From: an uncultured Cellvibrionales bacterium
GTDB lineage: Bacteria; Pseudomonadota; Gammaproteobacteria; Pseudomonadales; Cellvibrionaceae
Assembly: GCA_913020115.1 (NCBI GenBank)
Contig: CAJWBQ010000024.1
Location: 1-64,000, forward strand
DNA: 64,000 nt
Direction of reading: 5' to 3'
Below the pieces are notes generated by a model. It was not told where the DNA came from, did no database searches, and saw only the letters and a program-made list of their open reading frames with translations. Position 1 is the first letter of the stretch. Each line of letters starts with the position of its first letter. The position numbers and the translations under genes were made by a program. Positions 1-10,004 of the stretch are shown here, in pieces.

Positions 1-111
1 GCCGGTATGCATTCAATGGGTACCGCCAATCTGGCGGCTTTAGAGGCTCAAGTATTAGCTTACGGCCTGTCTGATTTGAAGTGGCTCAGTCGCCCGAGCG
101 ATGAACGTTGA
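1..111 (+). CDS. C-terminal end of an unrecognised protein (partial)
   Basis: The window opens inside a frame that stays open for 36 codons and ends at TGA 109-111. The visible tail begins AGMHSMGTANLAALEAQVL and ends RPSDER. Its stop overlaps the ATG of the next gene (TGATG), the usual sign of translational coupling, so it is probably the upstream partner of the hydrolase gene in one operon. Too little is visible to name the family. Confidence 0.55.
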   Translation, partial: AGMHSMGTANLAALEAQVLAYGLSDLKWLSRPSDER

Positions 112-998
112 TGTTACCGCAATTTGAGAGTGTTATGCCGAAACAAAGAATATTTGAATTGACCAGCGTTACCCTGGCCGCGCAAGAGTGGGGCGAAGTT
201 GGGCAGACGCCAGTTTTGGCTTTACATGGTTGGCTAGACAACAGCGCTAGCTTTAGCGAACTGGCTCCAAAACTAAAAAATGTGCATTTAGTTGCTTTAG
301 ATTTAGCGGGGCATGGGCAGAGTGGCCATCGACCTCCAGGTGTTGCTTACAACATTTGGGACGACGTCGCGGAAGTATTTGCGGTAGCTGATCAGCTGGG
401 CTGGGAAAAATTTACCCTGCTAGGGCACTCCCGAGGAGCTATTATTAGTACCGTTGCGGCGGGCACCTTTCCCGAACGTATAGAATCCCTGAACTTAGTG
501 GACGGCTTGCTGCCAATGCTGGTGAAGGAAAGTGATGCGCCTGCGCAGCTAGCTCAATCTATCTTAGAGGTGAAGGACAAATCTGCTAAACAACTTCGTG
601 TTTTTAGCGACATTGACACTGCCGTAAAAGCCCGCCTGGGAGGTCACTTTAAGTTGAGCTTAAAAGCAGCTACAGCGCTTAGTGAGCGGGGCATAAAAGC
701 CGTGCCAGAGGGTTTTAGCTGGAGTTCCGACAGTCGCCTAATGGCGGCATCAGCTTTCAAGCTTACCGCTGGGCATGCCAAAGCCTTTGTTAGTAAGATA
801 ACGGCTCCAGCATTGCTTGTTTTAGCTATGGACAGTGACTCAAAAATTCATCCTTATATGGGTGAGGTGTTAAAAATCTACCCAGACGTGGTGGTTGAAG
901 AGATGCCAGGTACCCATCACCTGCATTTGGAAGCAGAAGCTGAGCAAGTGGCGGAAGTGTTAAATCGTCATATCGCCTTGCACCAAACCGTAGCCTAG
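111..998 (+). CDS. Alpha/beta-fold hydrolase
   Basis: A 295-residue cytoplasmic alpha/beta hydrolase of unknown substrate. The oxyanion-side motif HGW is at residues 39-41 and the nucleophile elbow GHSRG at 105-109 gives Ser107 as nucleophile. An acidic residue in the LAMDSDSKIHP stretch and a His in GTHHLHLE near the C-terminus can complete the triad. There is no signal peptide. ATG 111 was chosen because it overlaps the preceding stop; a TTG lies one codon upstream and an internal Met at residue 9 (MPKQR) is an alternative. The DUF4892 gene follows after 14 bases and is probably co-transcribed. Esterase, epoxide-hydrolase-like or C-C hydrolase activity cannot be told apart from sequence. 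Confidence 0.85.
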   Translation: MLPQFESVMPKQRIFELTSVTLAAQEWGEVGQTPVLALHGWLDNSASFSELAPKLKNVHLVALDLAGHGQSGHRPPGVAYNIWDDVAEVFAVADQLGWEKFTLLGHSRGAIISTVAAGTFPERIESLNLVDGLLPMLVKESDAPAQLAQSILEVKDKSAKQLRVFSDIDTAVKARLGGHFKLSLKAATALSERGIKAVPEGFSWSSDSRLMAASAFKLTAGHAKAFVSKITAPALLVLAMDSDSKIHPYMGEVLKIYPDVVVEEMPGTHHLHLEAEAEQVAEVLNRHIALHQTVA

Positions 999-1012
999 GA
1001 GGCTCCTGAACA

Positions 1013-1918
1013 ATGCTAAACATAAGCGTATTGGGTTTTTTGCCAAGGAAGCTAAATTATCCGCGCAGCCAGCGCCTGGCTTGCATCGCATTGTTGTTTT
1101 TCTCAATATGCTCCCAAGTCCAAGCTCTGGAAAATTTCCTTCCCAGCAAAACAATTCTACATGATGAGAATAAAGTAGAAGACTATCGATTAATTCTTAG
1201 CTCTTTAAAGAAAATTAATGGTCAGTGGCAAACCGCACGCGAAATGAGAATGAGCGGCACACTGCAGAGAACCACAGTTGAACTGGCGGGCGGCCACACT
1301 GTAGAAGAGGGTTATAATTTTTATTTGCAGCAGCTGAATGAAGTGTCTGGCTCTCGCGAAATTTTCAGCTGTACCGGTTTGAAATGTGGCCCCAGCAGCA
1401 GTTGGGCGAATATCCGCTTTCAGCAAAAAGAACTCTATGGCCTGGATAAATACCAGTATTACAGTGTCTGGGCATTACCGGATGATAAGTTCGTATCCCT
1501 CTATGGGATACGCCGTGGCAATAAGCGGGTGTACCTTCGCCAAGAAATACTAAGCAGCGAGCAAGTGGACAGCGCCACCATTGCCACTTCCCCAGAAACT
1601 ATTGTTCAGGCTTTAAATCACGAAGGAGCTTATACCTTATTTCCTCGGACCTACGCCAGCGAGGAAGAAAACTCCCACCTAAAATCTTTGATCAAAGCAC
1701 TGCAAGCCCAACGTTTAATGAAAATTACCTTGCAGAGCTTTGAGCATGGCCCTGGTGTCGATAGTAATTCAGCTGATATGTTGGTGAAGTTAGAATGGTT
1801 GAAAGGGGTATTAGTAGCAGGGGGTATACGCGAGACTCGTATAACACTTGACGCTGCTAGAAACCCAGCTTTAGCTAGCGCCTCAGGAGTCCGAGTGTTA
1901 AAAACACCTCGCCCTTAG
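1013..1918 (+). CDS. DUF4892-type envelope protein
   Basis: A 301-residue exported protein. A hydrophobic signal segment (residues about 21-37, RLACIALLFFSICSQVQA) is followed by a mature domain with the pattern I associate with DUF4892: a conserved SCTGLKCG cysteine pair, then a WAN...LYG..QYY stretch around residues 118-150. The C-terminal third looks like an OmpA-type periplasmic fold (VKLEWLKGVLVAGGI) but is divergent. The family has no established function. An AGGAGG ribosome site lies just upstream of the ATG, and the preceding hydrolase gene is on the same strand. Confidence 0.7.
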   Translation: MLNISVLGFLPRKLNYPRSQRLACIALLFFSICSQVQALENFLPSKTILHDENKVEDYRLILSSLKKINGQWQTAREMRMSGTLQRTTVELAGGHTVEEGYNFYLQQLNEVSGSREIFSCTGLKCGPSSSWANIRFQQKELYGLDKYQYYSVWALPDDKFVSLYGIRRGNKRVYLRQEILSSEQVDSATIATSPETIVQALNHEGAYTLFPRTYASEEENSHLKSLIKALQAQRLMKITLQSFEHGPGVDSNSADMLVKLEWLKGVLVAGGIRETRITLDAARNPALASASGVRVLKTPRP

Positions 1919-1933
1919 TGTTTAAGCGAGGTG
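1905..1933. terminator. Hairpin overlapping the stop of the DUF4892 gene
   Basis: An 8-bp perfect stem, CACCTCGC (1905-1912) with GCGAGGTG (1926-1933), spans the stop codon and lies between convergent genes. There is no T-run after it, so it may act only as a 3'-end stabiliser or a weak bidirectional terminator. Confidence 0.35.
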
Positions 1934-1973
1934 GATGTCAATCTGTCGGGGCAAAAGGCCGGGAGAGATTTAG

Positions 1974-2516
1974 CTAGCTGCTGATTAGAGACAAAAATTC
2001 TAAGCGCGTTGCTTGATTGTCTCGAAATGAGCCCAGCATAGAAGAGGTTTTCATAGAGGAGTTTTGCTTTTCAACACCTCGCATCATCATGCACATGTGC
2101 TTAGCTTCAATGATAACGCCAACTCCTGCGGCCCCAGTCACTTGCTGAATAGTTTCAGCAATTTGCACCGTTAACTGCTCTTGAATTTGCAGTCGGCGGG
2201 CAAACATATCAACGATTCGGGCAATTTTAGATAGGCCAATTACCTTGCCTGTAGGGATGTAGGCCACGTGAGCTTTACCAATAAACGGCAGCATATGGTG
2301 TTCGCACATTGAATATAGCTCAATGTCTTTAACAATAATCATCTCACTGGAATCTGACGGAAATAAGGCGTCGTTCACCACATCATCAACACTCTGTTGA
2401 TAGCCGCGAGTTAGGAAGCTCATAGCTTTTGCCGCTCGTTGAGGCGTGTCTTGAAGGCCTGGTCGGCTTATATCTTCGCCAATAGCTTCAATGATTTGAG
2501 CGAATTGTTCTTTCAT
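1974..2516 (-). CDS. folE: GTP cyclohydrolase I
   Basis: Converts GTP to 7,8-dihydroneopterin triphosphate, the first step of tetrahydrofolate synthesis; a cytoplasmic decameric zinc enzyme. At 180 residues it matches the short bacterial type. The signature [23 protein letters not shown] begins near residue 66, with zinc ligands Cys71, His74 and Cys142 (in [10 protein letters not shown]) all present. [18 protein letters not shown] at about 14-31 is the conserved N-terminal motif. It stands alone on the minus strand between two plus-strand genes. Pseudomonads often carry several folE copies, so a second may exist elsewhere. Confidence 0.95.
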   Translation of the reverse strand: MKEQFAQIIEAIGEDISRPGLQDTPQRAAKAMSFLTRGYQQSVDDVVNDALFPSDSSEMIIVKDIELYSMCEHHMLPFIGKAHVAYIPTGKVIGLSKIARIVDMFARRLQIQEQLTVQIAETIQQVTGAAGVGVIIEAKHMCMMMRGVEKQNSSMKTSSMLGSFRDNQATRLEFLSLISS

Positions 2517-2653
2517 ACTGCAGATCCATAAATAAGTGAGTTGGCCATTGTCCTAGCGGGGCTTTAAGGCGTCAAGGTATTTTGGGTAATAAGCCGGGTG
2601 CCATTCTTCTCAGACCCCAGTACAATAGCCCGCAATCTATGAGGAAGAATACC

Positions 2654-3571
2654 GTGATAGAACGACGTGATGCACTGGCTGAAGAGCTGATTAGCATAAG
2701 AGACTACATTCGATGGGGGGCCAGCCGCTTTCATGAGGCCAAGTTATTCATGGGGCACGGCACTGATAGCGCTTGGGACGAAGCCGTGCAGCTGGTATTG
2801 CATGCGCTGCACCTACCTCGCGATAGTGGCCCAGAAATTCTTGATGCCCGCCTGGCCCACCATGAGCGGAAAGACGTTATAAGCCAGCTAGAACGACGAG
2901 TTAATGAACGAATTCCAGCCCCTTATATCACTGGAGAGGCTTGGTTTTCTGGCCTGCCGTTTAACGTCGATGAAAGGGTGCTTGTGCCCCGTTCGCCCAT
3001 TGCTGAGCTTATTGAACAAGGCTTTGAACCCTGGTTGAGCGAAGATCCAGCGCGTATATTGGACCTGTGTACAGGCAGCGGCTGTATCGGTATCGCGTGT
3101 GCGCTAACCTTCCCTAACAGTCAGGTGGATATCAGTGACATATCCCCGGAGGCTTTAGAGGTAGCAAATTCCAACATCGACCGCCATTGTGTCGACGACC
3201 AAGTGCAGGCCATATTATCAGATTTGTTTGCTAACCTTCAGGGTGAGAAATACGACCTAATTGTGAGCAACCCTCCCTATGTCGACGAAAATGATCTCGC
3301 CACTATGCCCGATGAATTTCACGCTGAGCCGGCCATAGGTTTGGGCTCAGGAACCGACGGCTTAGACTTCACTCGACGTTTATTGGCTGAAGCTTCTGAG
3401 CACCTCACCGCAAATGGTGTGCTGGTTGTGGAAGTAGGCAACAGTTGGGCGGCGCTCGATGACCAATTTCCATTATTGCCGTTCACGTGGTTAGAATTTG
3501 AGCGTGGGGGCCACGGTGTGTTTATGCTTACTGCCGAGCAACTCAATAGCGTGCCTCGGCAACATCACTAA
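2654..3571 (+). CDS. prmB: 50S ribosomal protein L3 glutamine N5-methyltransferase
   Basis: Methylates the side-chain amide of a glutamine in ribosomal protein L3 using S-adenosylmethionine. The 305-residue protein has the PrmB N-terminal domain (RWGASRF...[15 protein letters not shown]), SAM motif [11 protein letters not shown] at 137-146 and the catalytic NPPY at 206-209. I chose GTG 2654 over an upstream frame extension because GAGGAAG sits 7 bases before it and the start aligns with known PrmB N-termini; ATG 2639 is possible. aroC follows 84 bases downstream, the usual prmB-aroC neighbourhood in gammaproteobacteria. Confidence 0.93.
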   Translation: MIERRDALAEELISIRDYIRWGASRFHEAKLFMGHGTDSAWDEAVQLVLHALHLPRDSGPEILDARLAHHERKDVISQLERRVNERIPAPYITGEAWFSGLPFNVDERVLVPRSPIAELIEQGFEPWLSEDPARILDLCTGSGCIGIACALTFPNSQVDISDISPEALEVANSNIDRHCVDDQVQAILSDLFANLQGEKYDLIVSNPPYVDENDLATMPDEFHAEPAIGLGSGTDGLDFTRRLLAEASEHLTANGVLVVEVGNSWAALDDQFPLLPFTWLEFERGGHGVFMLTAEQLNSVPRQHH

Positions 3572-3655
3572 TCTCAAGGCCGTATTGTTTTTAATGCGGT
3601 CGCGTCATTTATTAACGCTTGCACCTTAGCAAGCAATTTTAGATAAGAGTTCATT

Positions 3656-4753
3656 ATGTCCGGTAATAGTTTTGGCAAACTGTTCACAATCACTACCTTC
3701 GGTGAAAGCCATGGTGTGGCGTTGGGTTGCGTCGTTGACGGTTGCCCTCCAGGCTTGGCAATATCAGAAGAAGACCTGCAAATAGACCTCGATCGGCGCA
3801 AGCCAGGTCAATCTCGTTTTACCACACAGCGCAAAGAAGCCGACCAAGTAAAAATATTGTCAGGTGTCTTTGAGGGTAAAACCACGGGCACACCCATTGG
3901 TTTGCTGATTGAAAACACCGACCAGCGCTCAAAAGATTATTCCAATATTAAAGATCAATATAGACCAGCTCACGCTGATTATCCCTACATGCAAAAATAT
4001 GGCGTGCGCGATTATCGCGGTGGCGGACGTTCATCCGCTCGCGAAACTGCTATGCGCGTGGCGGCGGGAGCAATCGCGAAGAAATATTTGCAGGAGCACG
4101 CAGGTATTGTTGTTCGTGGTTATTTGTCACAACTGGGGCCAATTGGTATCGACAGCGTTGATTGGAATGAGGTGCACAACAATCCATTTTTCTGCCCTGA
4201 CGCCAGCAAAGTAGAGGCCATGGAGGCCTACATGAAGGCCTTGAACAAAGAGGGCAATTCAGTTGGCGCTAAAATTACCGTAGTCGCAAGTGGCATGATT
4301 CCAGGTTTGGGTGAACCCATTTTTGACCGTCTGGACGCGGATATCGCCCATGCACTGATGAGTATTAATGCAGTGAAAGGCGTGGAAATCGGCGCGGGAT
4401 TTGACAGCATTGCGCAAAAAGGTACTGAGCATCGAGATGAAATTGTACCAGAAGGTTTTCTGTCTAATAATGCAGGGGGCGTGCTAGGGGGAATTTCTAC
4501 CGGCCAAGACTTAGTGGCAAGCATGGCACTTAAGCCAACCTCCAGCCTGCATCTTCCAGGCCGAAGTGTAGACGTCCACGGCGATCCTGTTGAAGTGATC
4601 ACTAAAGGTCGCCACGATCCCTGTGTGGGTATTCGGGCAACACCTATTGCCGAAGCAATGTTAGCTTTGGTTTTGATGGATCATCTTTTACGACATAGAG
4701 GTCAAAACGGCGATGTTAATCATAGCTTGCCAATTATTCCCGGCAGCGTCTGA
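3656..4753 (+). CDS. aroC: Chorismate synthase
   Basis: Converts 5-enolpyruvylshikimate 3-phosphate to chorismate, the last shikimate step; needs reduced FMN. The 365-residue length is typical of the bacterial monofunctional enzyme. Visible signatures are FGESHG near the N-terminus, [15 protein letters not shown] around 43-57, [20 protein letters not shown] around 121-140 and the [17 protein letters not shown] stretch near the C-terminus. Feeds chorismate to the trp genes found later in the window. Confidence 0.97.
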   Translation: MSGNSFGKLFTITTFGESHGVALGCVVDGCPPGLAISEEDLQIDLDRRKPGQSRFTTQRKEADQVKILSGVFEGKTTGTPIGLLIENTDQRSKDYSNIKDQYRPAHADYPYMQKYGVRDYRGGGRSSARETAMRVAAGAIAKKYLQEHAGIVVRGYLSQLGPIGIDSVDWNEVHNNPFFCPDASKVEAMEAYMKALNKEGNSVGAKITVVASGMIPGLGEPIFDRLDADIAHALMSINAVKGVEIGAGFDSIAQKGTEHRDEIVPEGFLSNNAGGVLGGISTGQDLVASMALKPTSSLHLPGRSVDVHGDPVEVITKGRHDPCVGIRATPIAEAMLALVLMDHLLRHRGQNGDVNHSLPIIPGSV

Positions 4754-4821
4754 AATTAAAGCGCGTTTAGCTAAGTTTGTCGCAGCCTCGATCGATCTAG
4801 GAACCTTGGGTTATTCGACAC

Positions 4822-5985
4822 GTGCCTAAATCTCATTCAGGCCATGCCCCAGTGCCTTACTGGCGGCTTTCGGGTTTCTACGCTTTTTATTTTATGGTTG
4901 TGGGAGCGCTGGTTCCTTACTTTGGGCTCTACCTGCAATCTCTGGACTTTAACGCCAAGCAAATTGGTTTTATTGCCTCGATTTTAATGCTCACTAAAAT
5001 TATAGCGCCAAATATTTGGGGCTGGTTGAGTGAGCGTAGCGGTAAGCGACTAAAGTTAATTCGATTGGGTTGCTTGCTAGCGGTCATTAGTTTTGCGGCC
5101 ATCTTTTTTAATCAAAGTTTTCTCTGGTTGGCCTGGGTAATAACCGTCTTCACCTTCTTTTGGAATGCGGTGCTGGCTCAGTTTGAAGTAGTGACCCTAG
5201 ATCATTTGGTTGAACAGCCTGAACGCTATAGTCAAATTCGGGTGTGGGGCTCACTGGGTTTTGTGGCGGTTGTCGTGGCTTTGGGTTGGGTTTTTGACCG
5301 TATTGCCATTACCTATCTACCGCATTTTATCTTTGTGTTTACCTTACTCATTTGGCTTAGTAGCTTGTCGGTGAAAGAGGCTTCGCATCGAGAGTACGCT
5401 CCCTCGGCTCTGGGTTTCGGTCAGATCTTGCGTAAGCCCGCGGTCTATTACTTTCTAATCGCCTCGTTTTTGTTACAGCTCAGTCACGGTCCTTACTACA
5501 CCTTTTATTCGCTCTATCTGGAATCTTATGATTACAGTCGCACCACTATCGGTTTGCTCTGGGCCTTGGGTGCCGTAGCTGAGATAGCGGTATTTTTGGT
5601 GATGCATCGTTTGATGCCACGCCTCGGAGTGGGCCCGTTATTTATCTGGAGTTTGGCGTTGACGGTGTGTCGCTGGATGCTGATAGCGCTGTTTCCAGAA
5701 AATGTGCCATTGATGGTTTTTGCTCAGGTTTTGCATGCTTTTAGCTTTGGTACAACACATGCGGTGGCCATGGAGTTAGTTCGGCAGCATTTTTCGGGTC
5801 GGCATCTGGGGCAGGGGCAGGCAATTTACCTGTCGGTGGGTTTTGGCGCCGGTGGTGCCGTGGGGGCAGTGCTTGCTGGTCAGTTGTGGGCATCGAGCCC
5901 ATCTTTAACTTATACCCTAGCCGCTGTGGCGGCGGCCTTGGCCTTGCTCGCCGCTTGGTTGGGGGTTCGGGCTCGAAGTTCGTAG
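4822..5985 (+). CDS. MFS transporter of the HcaT/MFS_1-like type
   Basis: A 387-residue inner-membrane permease with about 12 predicted hydrophobic segments. The early motif LNAKQIG/LTKIIAPNIWGWLSERSGKRLK is that of the HcaT (3-phenylpropionate) and LacY-related MFS_1_like branch. Substrate cannot be read from the sequence. The start is GTG 4822, 68 bases after aroC; no strong ribosome site is seen. It converges on the outer-membrane protein gene with only 11 bases between the stops. Confidence 0.8.
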   Translation: MPKSHSGHAPVPYWRLSGFYAFYFMVVGALVPYFGLYLQSLDFNAKQIGFIASILMLTKIIAPNIWGWLSERSGKRLKLIRLGCLLAVISFAAIFFNQSFLWLAWVITVFTFFWNAVLAQFEVVTLDHLVEQPERYSQIRVWGSLGFVAVVVALGWVFDRIAITYLPHFIFVFTLLIWLSSLSVKEASHREYAPSALGFGQILRKPAVYYFLIASFLLQLSHGPYYTFYSLYLESYDYSRTTIGLLWALGAVAEIAVFLVMHRLMPRLGVGPLFIWSLALTVCRWMLIALFPENVPLMVFAQVLHAFSFGTTHAVAMELVRQHFSGRHLGQGQAIYLSVGFGAGGAVGAVLAGQLWASSPSLTYTLAAVAAALALLAAWLGVRARSS

Positions 5986-5996
5986 TTGCTCGCGGA

Positions 5997-6764
5997 TTAA
6001 AAATTCACGGTAAATGAGGCGTAGGGCCCTGTGAGTTCTACGTCTGTATTTAACTTTTCATCCAATTCTAAGGTCATTGAGCGATATCCCAGCTCTACAC
6101 CTAAATCAAATACTATGAGCAGGTTGGAGTTGTAGGCAATGGCGGCGCTGTAGTCGTTTAGACTGTTGCTGTCGTATGAAATGAGGTTGGCGCTTGCGGC
6201 AATAGACCAGCCTGTCAGCGGAAGGTCAAATTTCGCTTTGCCATAGAGCATTGGAATAATCGCATCCAATTCAACCGTCTCCGTCAAGGACGTGCTCGCA
6301 GAACTTACGGAGGCGTCCCCTTCAAAGGCCCGCAAGGTCAGGCCAAGGTCCAAATTGACCCAGTTGTCTAATACTTCGTAATACAGAACGGCATCGGTAT
6401 GGCTGAGGTCGATGTCGGTGACAACATTTTCACCCGCGGGGAAGGCGATGTCGTCAAACACAAAGCCTTCGTTGAGTGTGGCTTCTGACTGGGTTTCTAA
6501 GGAGAGGTGCTGTATGCGTATGTTGGGCAAAATTGGCAGAGGGTGTTCCAGTACAACGAAGAAGGTGTTATTGGTTTCTTCGTCAATATTCAGATCGTTA
6601 AAATCAACCGGAGCGCTGCCAAAGTTCCCGCTGTACTCAGTTAGCCATTGGCCTACGCCAGCCTCTACCCCCAAAAGGGTGTCCGCGCTTGTCGGTGTGG
6701 CAATCAGTACGCTGGCGAAAAGTGCCGCTAATACTGTTGATGTAACTCGGGTCATTTTTAGCAT
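5997..6764 (-). CDS. TIGR04219-type outer-membrane beta-barrel protein
   Basis: About 255 residues. The signal peptide is clear (VTSTVLAALFASVLIATPTSADT, cleaved near the A-D junction). The mature protein has alternating beta-strands, GVEAGVGQW at the N-terminus, and ends in a C-terminal Phe (YASFTVNF), the outer-membrane assembly signal. I started at the ATG 6764-6762 because GGGAG lies 8 bases upstream; a 15-codon upstream extension has no ribosome site. The family is common in marine gammaproteobacteria; its function is not established. Confidence 0.8.
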   Translation of the reverse strand: MLKMTRVTSTVLAALFASVLIATPTSADTLLGVEAGVGQWLTEYSGNFGSAPVDFNDLNIDEETNNTFFVVLEHPLPILPNIRIQHLSLETQSEATLNEGFVFDDIAFPAGENVVTDIDLSHTDAVLYYEVLDNWVNLDLGLTLRAFEGDASVSSASTSLTETVELDAIIPMLYGKAKFDLPLTGWSIAASANLISYDSNSLNDYSAAIAYNSNLLIVFDLGVELGYRSMTLELDEKLNTDVELTGPYASFTVNF

Positions 6765-6840
6765 TATTGATTCTCCCTGATGTAAGGCAATCATAACATC
6801 GGCTTTCATCTCAACTTGTGAACTGCGTCATAGCAAAGGT

Positions 6841-7710
6841 TTATGGCGTATCTTTCAACATATTTAAAAAGGCTATGGCAGCGTTATTCAGTGTGCGTTC
6901 GCTGAGGTGAATTAAGCCTAGCTGGCGTGAGAGGGAAACGCCTTTTATTTTTAATATTTTTAATTCGTGGTCGATGATGGTGCGAGGTAGCACCGCCCAG
7001 CCCATGCCAATTGAGCTCATCATTTTTATGGTGTCCATGTGGTTGGTGGCCATTGTGATGGTGAGCGGTAGGGCTTGGCGGTCAAATAAGCCCTTTACTA
7101 GGCGGCAGGTATAAGTGTTTGGGTCGGGTAATATCGCTGGGTAGTCGGCTAGGGTTTTGAGCGTAAGCGATGATTTTTCTGCGAGGGGGTGATCGGGCGC
7201 GGCGACAATACAGAGATCGTCTTGCCAGATGCTGTGGGCGTCAATTTTTTTTACTGGCTCAGGTGCTAAAGTGGTTACAGCGATATCGTAGTGGCCCTGC
7301 AATACTTGGGTGTAGGCTTTTTCAGAGTCAAAGAAGTCTAGATTGAGCTGTACTCTGGGAAAAGCCTGAGAGTATTGTCGCAGTACGGTGGGCAATCGAT
7401 GCAGGCCAATATGGTGGCTGGTGGCTAGGTTGAGTGTTCCTTGTACTTCCCCGGAGAGTTCGGAGATAAGGCGGCGAGTATCTAACACGTCCCGCAAAAT
7501 TTTTCGGGCGTTGGGGAGTAGCGTTTGCCCGGCTTGAGTTAGGTGAATGCCGCGACCAATTCGGTCGAACAATTTGCAGTTCAGCTGCTGCTCGAGTGCG
7601 GCAATTCTCTTGCTGATAGCGGGTTGTGTTAAATGCAGTTCTTCAGCGGCATCGGAGAATGAGCGGTGCTCGGCTACGGCTTGAAAAGCCTTGAGGTTTT
7701 GAGTGTCCAT
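6841..7710 (-). CDS. LysR-family regulator divergent from leuC
   Basis: 289 residues with the LysR helix-turn-helix at 1-60 (FSDAAEELHLTQPAISKRIAALEQQL) and an effector domain from about 90. Divergent from leuC across a 174-base gap, the same arrangement as in Pseudomonas, which suggests it controls leuCDB, though the effector is unknown. A perfect T-N11-A palindrome sits at 7726-7740, 16 bases upstream of its start codon. LeuO is a different branch and is not implied. Confidence 0.88.
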   Translation of the reverse strand: MDTQNLKAFQAVAEHRSFSDAAEELHLTQPAISKRIAALEQQLNCKLFDRIGRGIHLTQAGQTLLPNARKILRDVLDTRRLISELSGEVQGTLNLATSHHIGLHRLPTVLRQYSQAFPRVQLNLDFFDSEKAYTQVLQGHYDIAVTTLAPEPVKKIDAHSIWQDDLCIVAAPDHPLAEKSSLTLKTLADYPAILPDPNTYTCRLVKGLFDRQALPLTITMATNHMDTIKMMSSIGMGWAVLPRTIIDHELKILKIKGVSLSRQLGLIHLSERTLNNAAIAFLNMLKDTP

Positions 7711-7725
7711 GGGCTGATTCTATCT

Positions 7726-7740
7726 ATTCCTGACTGGAAT
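7726..7740. promoter_or_regulatory. Candidate LysR operator between the regulator and leuC
   Basis: ATTCC-TGACT-GGAAT is a perfect 5-bp inverted repeat with a 5-base spacer. TTCC-N5-GGAA within it fits the T-N11-A LysR box exactly. Its place near the regulator start codon suits autoregulation plus activation of leuC. Confidence 0.6.
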
Positions 7741-7884
7741 GGAAGCGATAAAAAAGATGAATTTGTTTTATTTAATGCTGAGGCGTAAACTCGCCACCAT
7801 TGCGGCATAGAAACTGGAGTTTTAGCGTGGGCTATGCTCTAAAAGCCGCCAAATCAGGCTTACACATTTATTTATGAGGTTCAC

Positions 7885-9315
7885 ATGTCCGGCAAGACGC
7901 TTTATGACAAACTCTGGGACGCACATCTTGTTAAGCAGCGAGATGACGGCTCTGCCTTAATTTATATAGATCGGCATATTATTCATGAGGTGACTACACC
8001 TCAGGCTTTTGAGGGTTTGCGTATCGCAAACCGCAAGCCTTGGCGAGTAGACTCTATTCTGGCTACGCCAGACCATAATGTACCGACTACTACGGTCGAA
8101 CGTGCTAACGGTGTTGAGGGTATTGAAGATCCAGTGTCACGCATTCAAGTGCAAACCTTGGATGACAACTGCGATGAGTTTGGCATTGTAGAGTTTAAAA
8201 TTAACGATCACCGCCAGGGTATTGTGCATGTGATTGGACCTGAAACCGGTGCTTGTTTACCCGGTATGACCGTAGTGTGTGGCGATTCTCACACAGCGAC
8301 TAATGGCGCTTTGGGCGCTTTGGCTCACGGCATTGGTACCAGTGAAGTTGAGCACGTTTTGGCAACGCAATGTCTGGTTGCTAAGAAAATGAAGAATATG
8401 TTGGTGCGTGTTGACGGCGTATTAGGCGAGGGCATCACTCCGAAAGATGTTGTTTTGGCGATTATCGCTAAAATTGGCACGGCGGGCGGCAACGGTCATG
8501 CTATTGAGTTTGGCGGCCAGGTTTTCCGTGATATGTCGATGGAAGGTCGCATGACGGTCTGTAATATGGCCATTGAGGCCGGTGCTCGTGCGGGTATGGT
8601 TGGTGTGGATCAAACTACGCTCGATTATGTGAAAGGTCGCAGCTATGCACCAAGGGGTGAAGTTTGGGATCAGGCGGCGGCTGATTGGCTGACGTTTGTG
8701 AGTGATGAAGGTGCTGAATTTGATCGCTTGGCGGTGATTGATGGCGCGGACATTAAACCACAGGTTAGCTGGGGCACTTCTCCTGAAATGGTGTTGTCGG
8801 TTGACAGTAATGTACCGTCGCCGGCAGATGAAAGTGATCCTGTGAAGCGTGAGGGCATTGAGCGCGCTTTGGTTTATATGGGTTTGGAAGCGGGTCAGGC
8901 GATTACTGATATTAAGCTGGATAAGGTGTTTATCGGATCTTGTACTAATTCGCGAATTGAAGATATGCGAGCGGCGGCGGCGGTGGTAAAAGGTCGTCAA
9001 AAAGCGGATTCGGTTGTTGAAGCTTTGGTGGTGCCCGGGTCGGGAGCGGTTAAGGCGCAGGCGGAAGCTGAAGGGCTAGACAAGATCTTTGTTGCGGCGG
9101 GTTTGGAATGGCGTGAACCTGGCTGTTCTATGTGTCTGGCTATGAATGCTGACAAGCTTGGTGCTGGGGAGCATTGCGCCAGTACGTCGAATCGTAATTT
9201 CGAGGGGCGTCAGGGTTATGGCGGTCGTACGCATTTGGTGAGCCCGGCGATGGCGGCTGCGGCGGCGATTGCTGGTCATTTTATTGATGTTCGTGATTTG
9301 GACGCTCAGGCGTAA
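7885..9315 (+). CDS. leuC: 3-isopropylmalate dehydratase large subunit
   Basis: With LeuD isomerises 2-isopropylmalate to 3-isopropylmalate in leucine synthesis; carries a 4Fe-4S cluster. At 476 residues it is the bacterial LeuC length. The cluster cysteines are visible in IGSCTNSR (about residue 353) and in [11 protein letters not shown] near 413-416. The N-terminus [11 protein letters not shown] is standard. leuD starts 16 bases downstream. From about 8,500 onward the coding strand becomes strongly G/T-biased compared with the start of the gene. Confidence 0.97.
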   Translation: MSGKTLYDKLWDAHLVKQRDDGSALIYIDRHIIHEVTTPQAFEGLRIANRKPWRVDSILATPDHNVPTTTVERANGVEGIEDPVSRIQVQTLDDNCDEFGIVEFKINDHRQGIVHVIGPETGACLPGMTVVCGDSHTATNGALGALAHGIGTSEVEHVLATQCLVAKKMKNMLVRVDGVLGEGITPKDVVLAIIAKIGTAGGNGHAIEFGGQVFRDMSMEGRMTVCNMAIEAGARAGMVGVDQTTLDYVKGRSYAPRGEVWDQAAADWLTFVSDEGAEFDRLAVIDGADIKPQVSWGTSPEMVLSVDSNVPSPADESDPVKREGIERALVYMGLEAGQAITDIKLDKVFIGSCTNSRIEDMRAAAAVVKGRQKADSVVEALVVPGSGAVKAQAEAEGLDKIFVAAGLEWREPGCSMCLAMNADKLGAGEHCASTSNRNFEGRQGYGGRTHLVSPAMAAAAAIAGHFIDVRDLDAQA

Positions 9316-9331
9316 ACGGGAGATTGCCACG

Positions 9332-9982
9332 ATGAAAAGTTTTACTCAGGTTTCTGGCATTGCCGCTCCTATGGATCGCGCTAATGTTGATACGGATATG
9401 ATTATTCCAAAGCAGTTTTTGAAGTCGATTAAGCGCAGTGGCTTTGGGAAGAATTTGTTTGATGAGTTGCGTTATTTGGATGAAGGTTTACCAGATCAGG
9501 ATTGTAGTCACCGTCCTGTGAATCCAGATTTTCCTTTGAACTTTGCTCGTTATCACGGGGCTTCGGTGTTGCTGGCGCGGGAGAATTTTGGCTGTGGTTC
9601 TAGCCGAGAACACGCGCCGTGGGCTTTGGATGATTATGGCTTTCGCTGTGTGATTGCGCCGAGTTTTGCGGATATTTTTTATAATAATAGTTTTAAAAAT
9701 GGTTTTTTGCCGATTGTTTTGGCTGACGATGAGCTGGAGGTTTTGTTTTCTGAGATGTATGCGGCGGAGGGCTATGAGCTGTCTGTTGATCTTGAGTCGC
9801 AAACGGTTTGTACTCCTTCGGGGCAGATTTTTTCTTTTGAGATCGATGCGTTTCGGAAGCATTGTTTGTTGAATGGTTTTGATGATATTGAGTTGACGCT
9901 GCAGGACTCGGATTCTATTGCGGCTTATGAGAGCGCTCGGCGGGTGAGTGCGCCTTGGTTGTTTGATGCGGTTAAGGCTTAG
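9332..9982 (+). CDS. leuD: 3-isopropylmalate dehydratase small subunit
   Basis: 216 residues, the swivelling-domain partner of LeuC. Landmarks are [14 protein letters not shown] near residue 18 and the substrate loop [18 protein letters not shown] around 75-92. ATG 9332 was chosen (GGGAG about 12 bases upstream, standard N-terminus MKSFTQVSG). Codon choice is unusually rich in T- and G-ending codons: bases 9721-9780 have 24 G against 8 C. Confidence 0.96.
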   Translation: MKSFTQVSGIAAPMDRANVDTDMIIPKQFLKSIKRSGFGKNLFDELRYLDEGLPDQDCSHRPVNPDFPLNFARYHGASVLLARENFGCGSSREHAPWALDDYGFRCVIAPSFADIFYNNSFKNGFLPIVLADDELEVLFSEMYAAEGYELSVDLESQTVCTPSGQIFSFEIDAFRKHCLLNGFDDIELTLQDSDSIAAYESARRVSAPWLFDAVKA

Positions 9983-10004
9983 GGGCTCGGCTCTAGGGCG
10001 GGGC

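Noticed and set aside
8422..9000. Minus-strand open frame of 192 codons inside leuC
   Set aside because: Complete overlap with a well-supported gene; Arg/His/Thr-rich composition typical of antisense frames.
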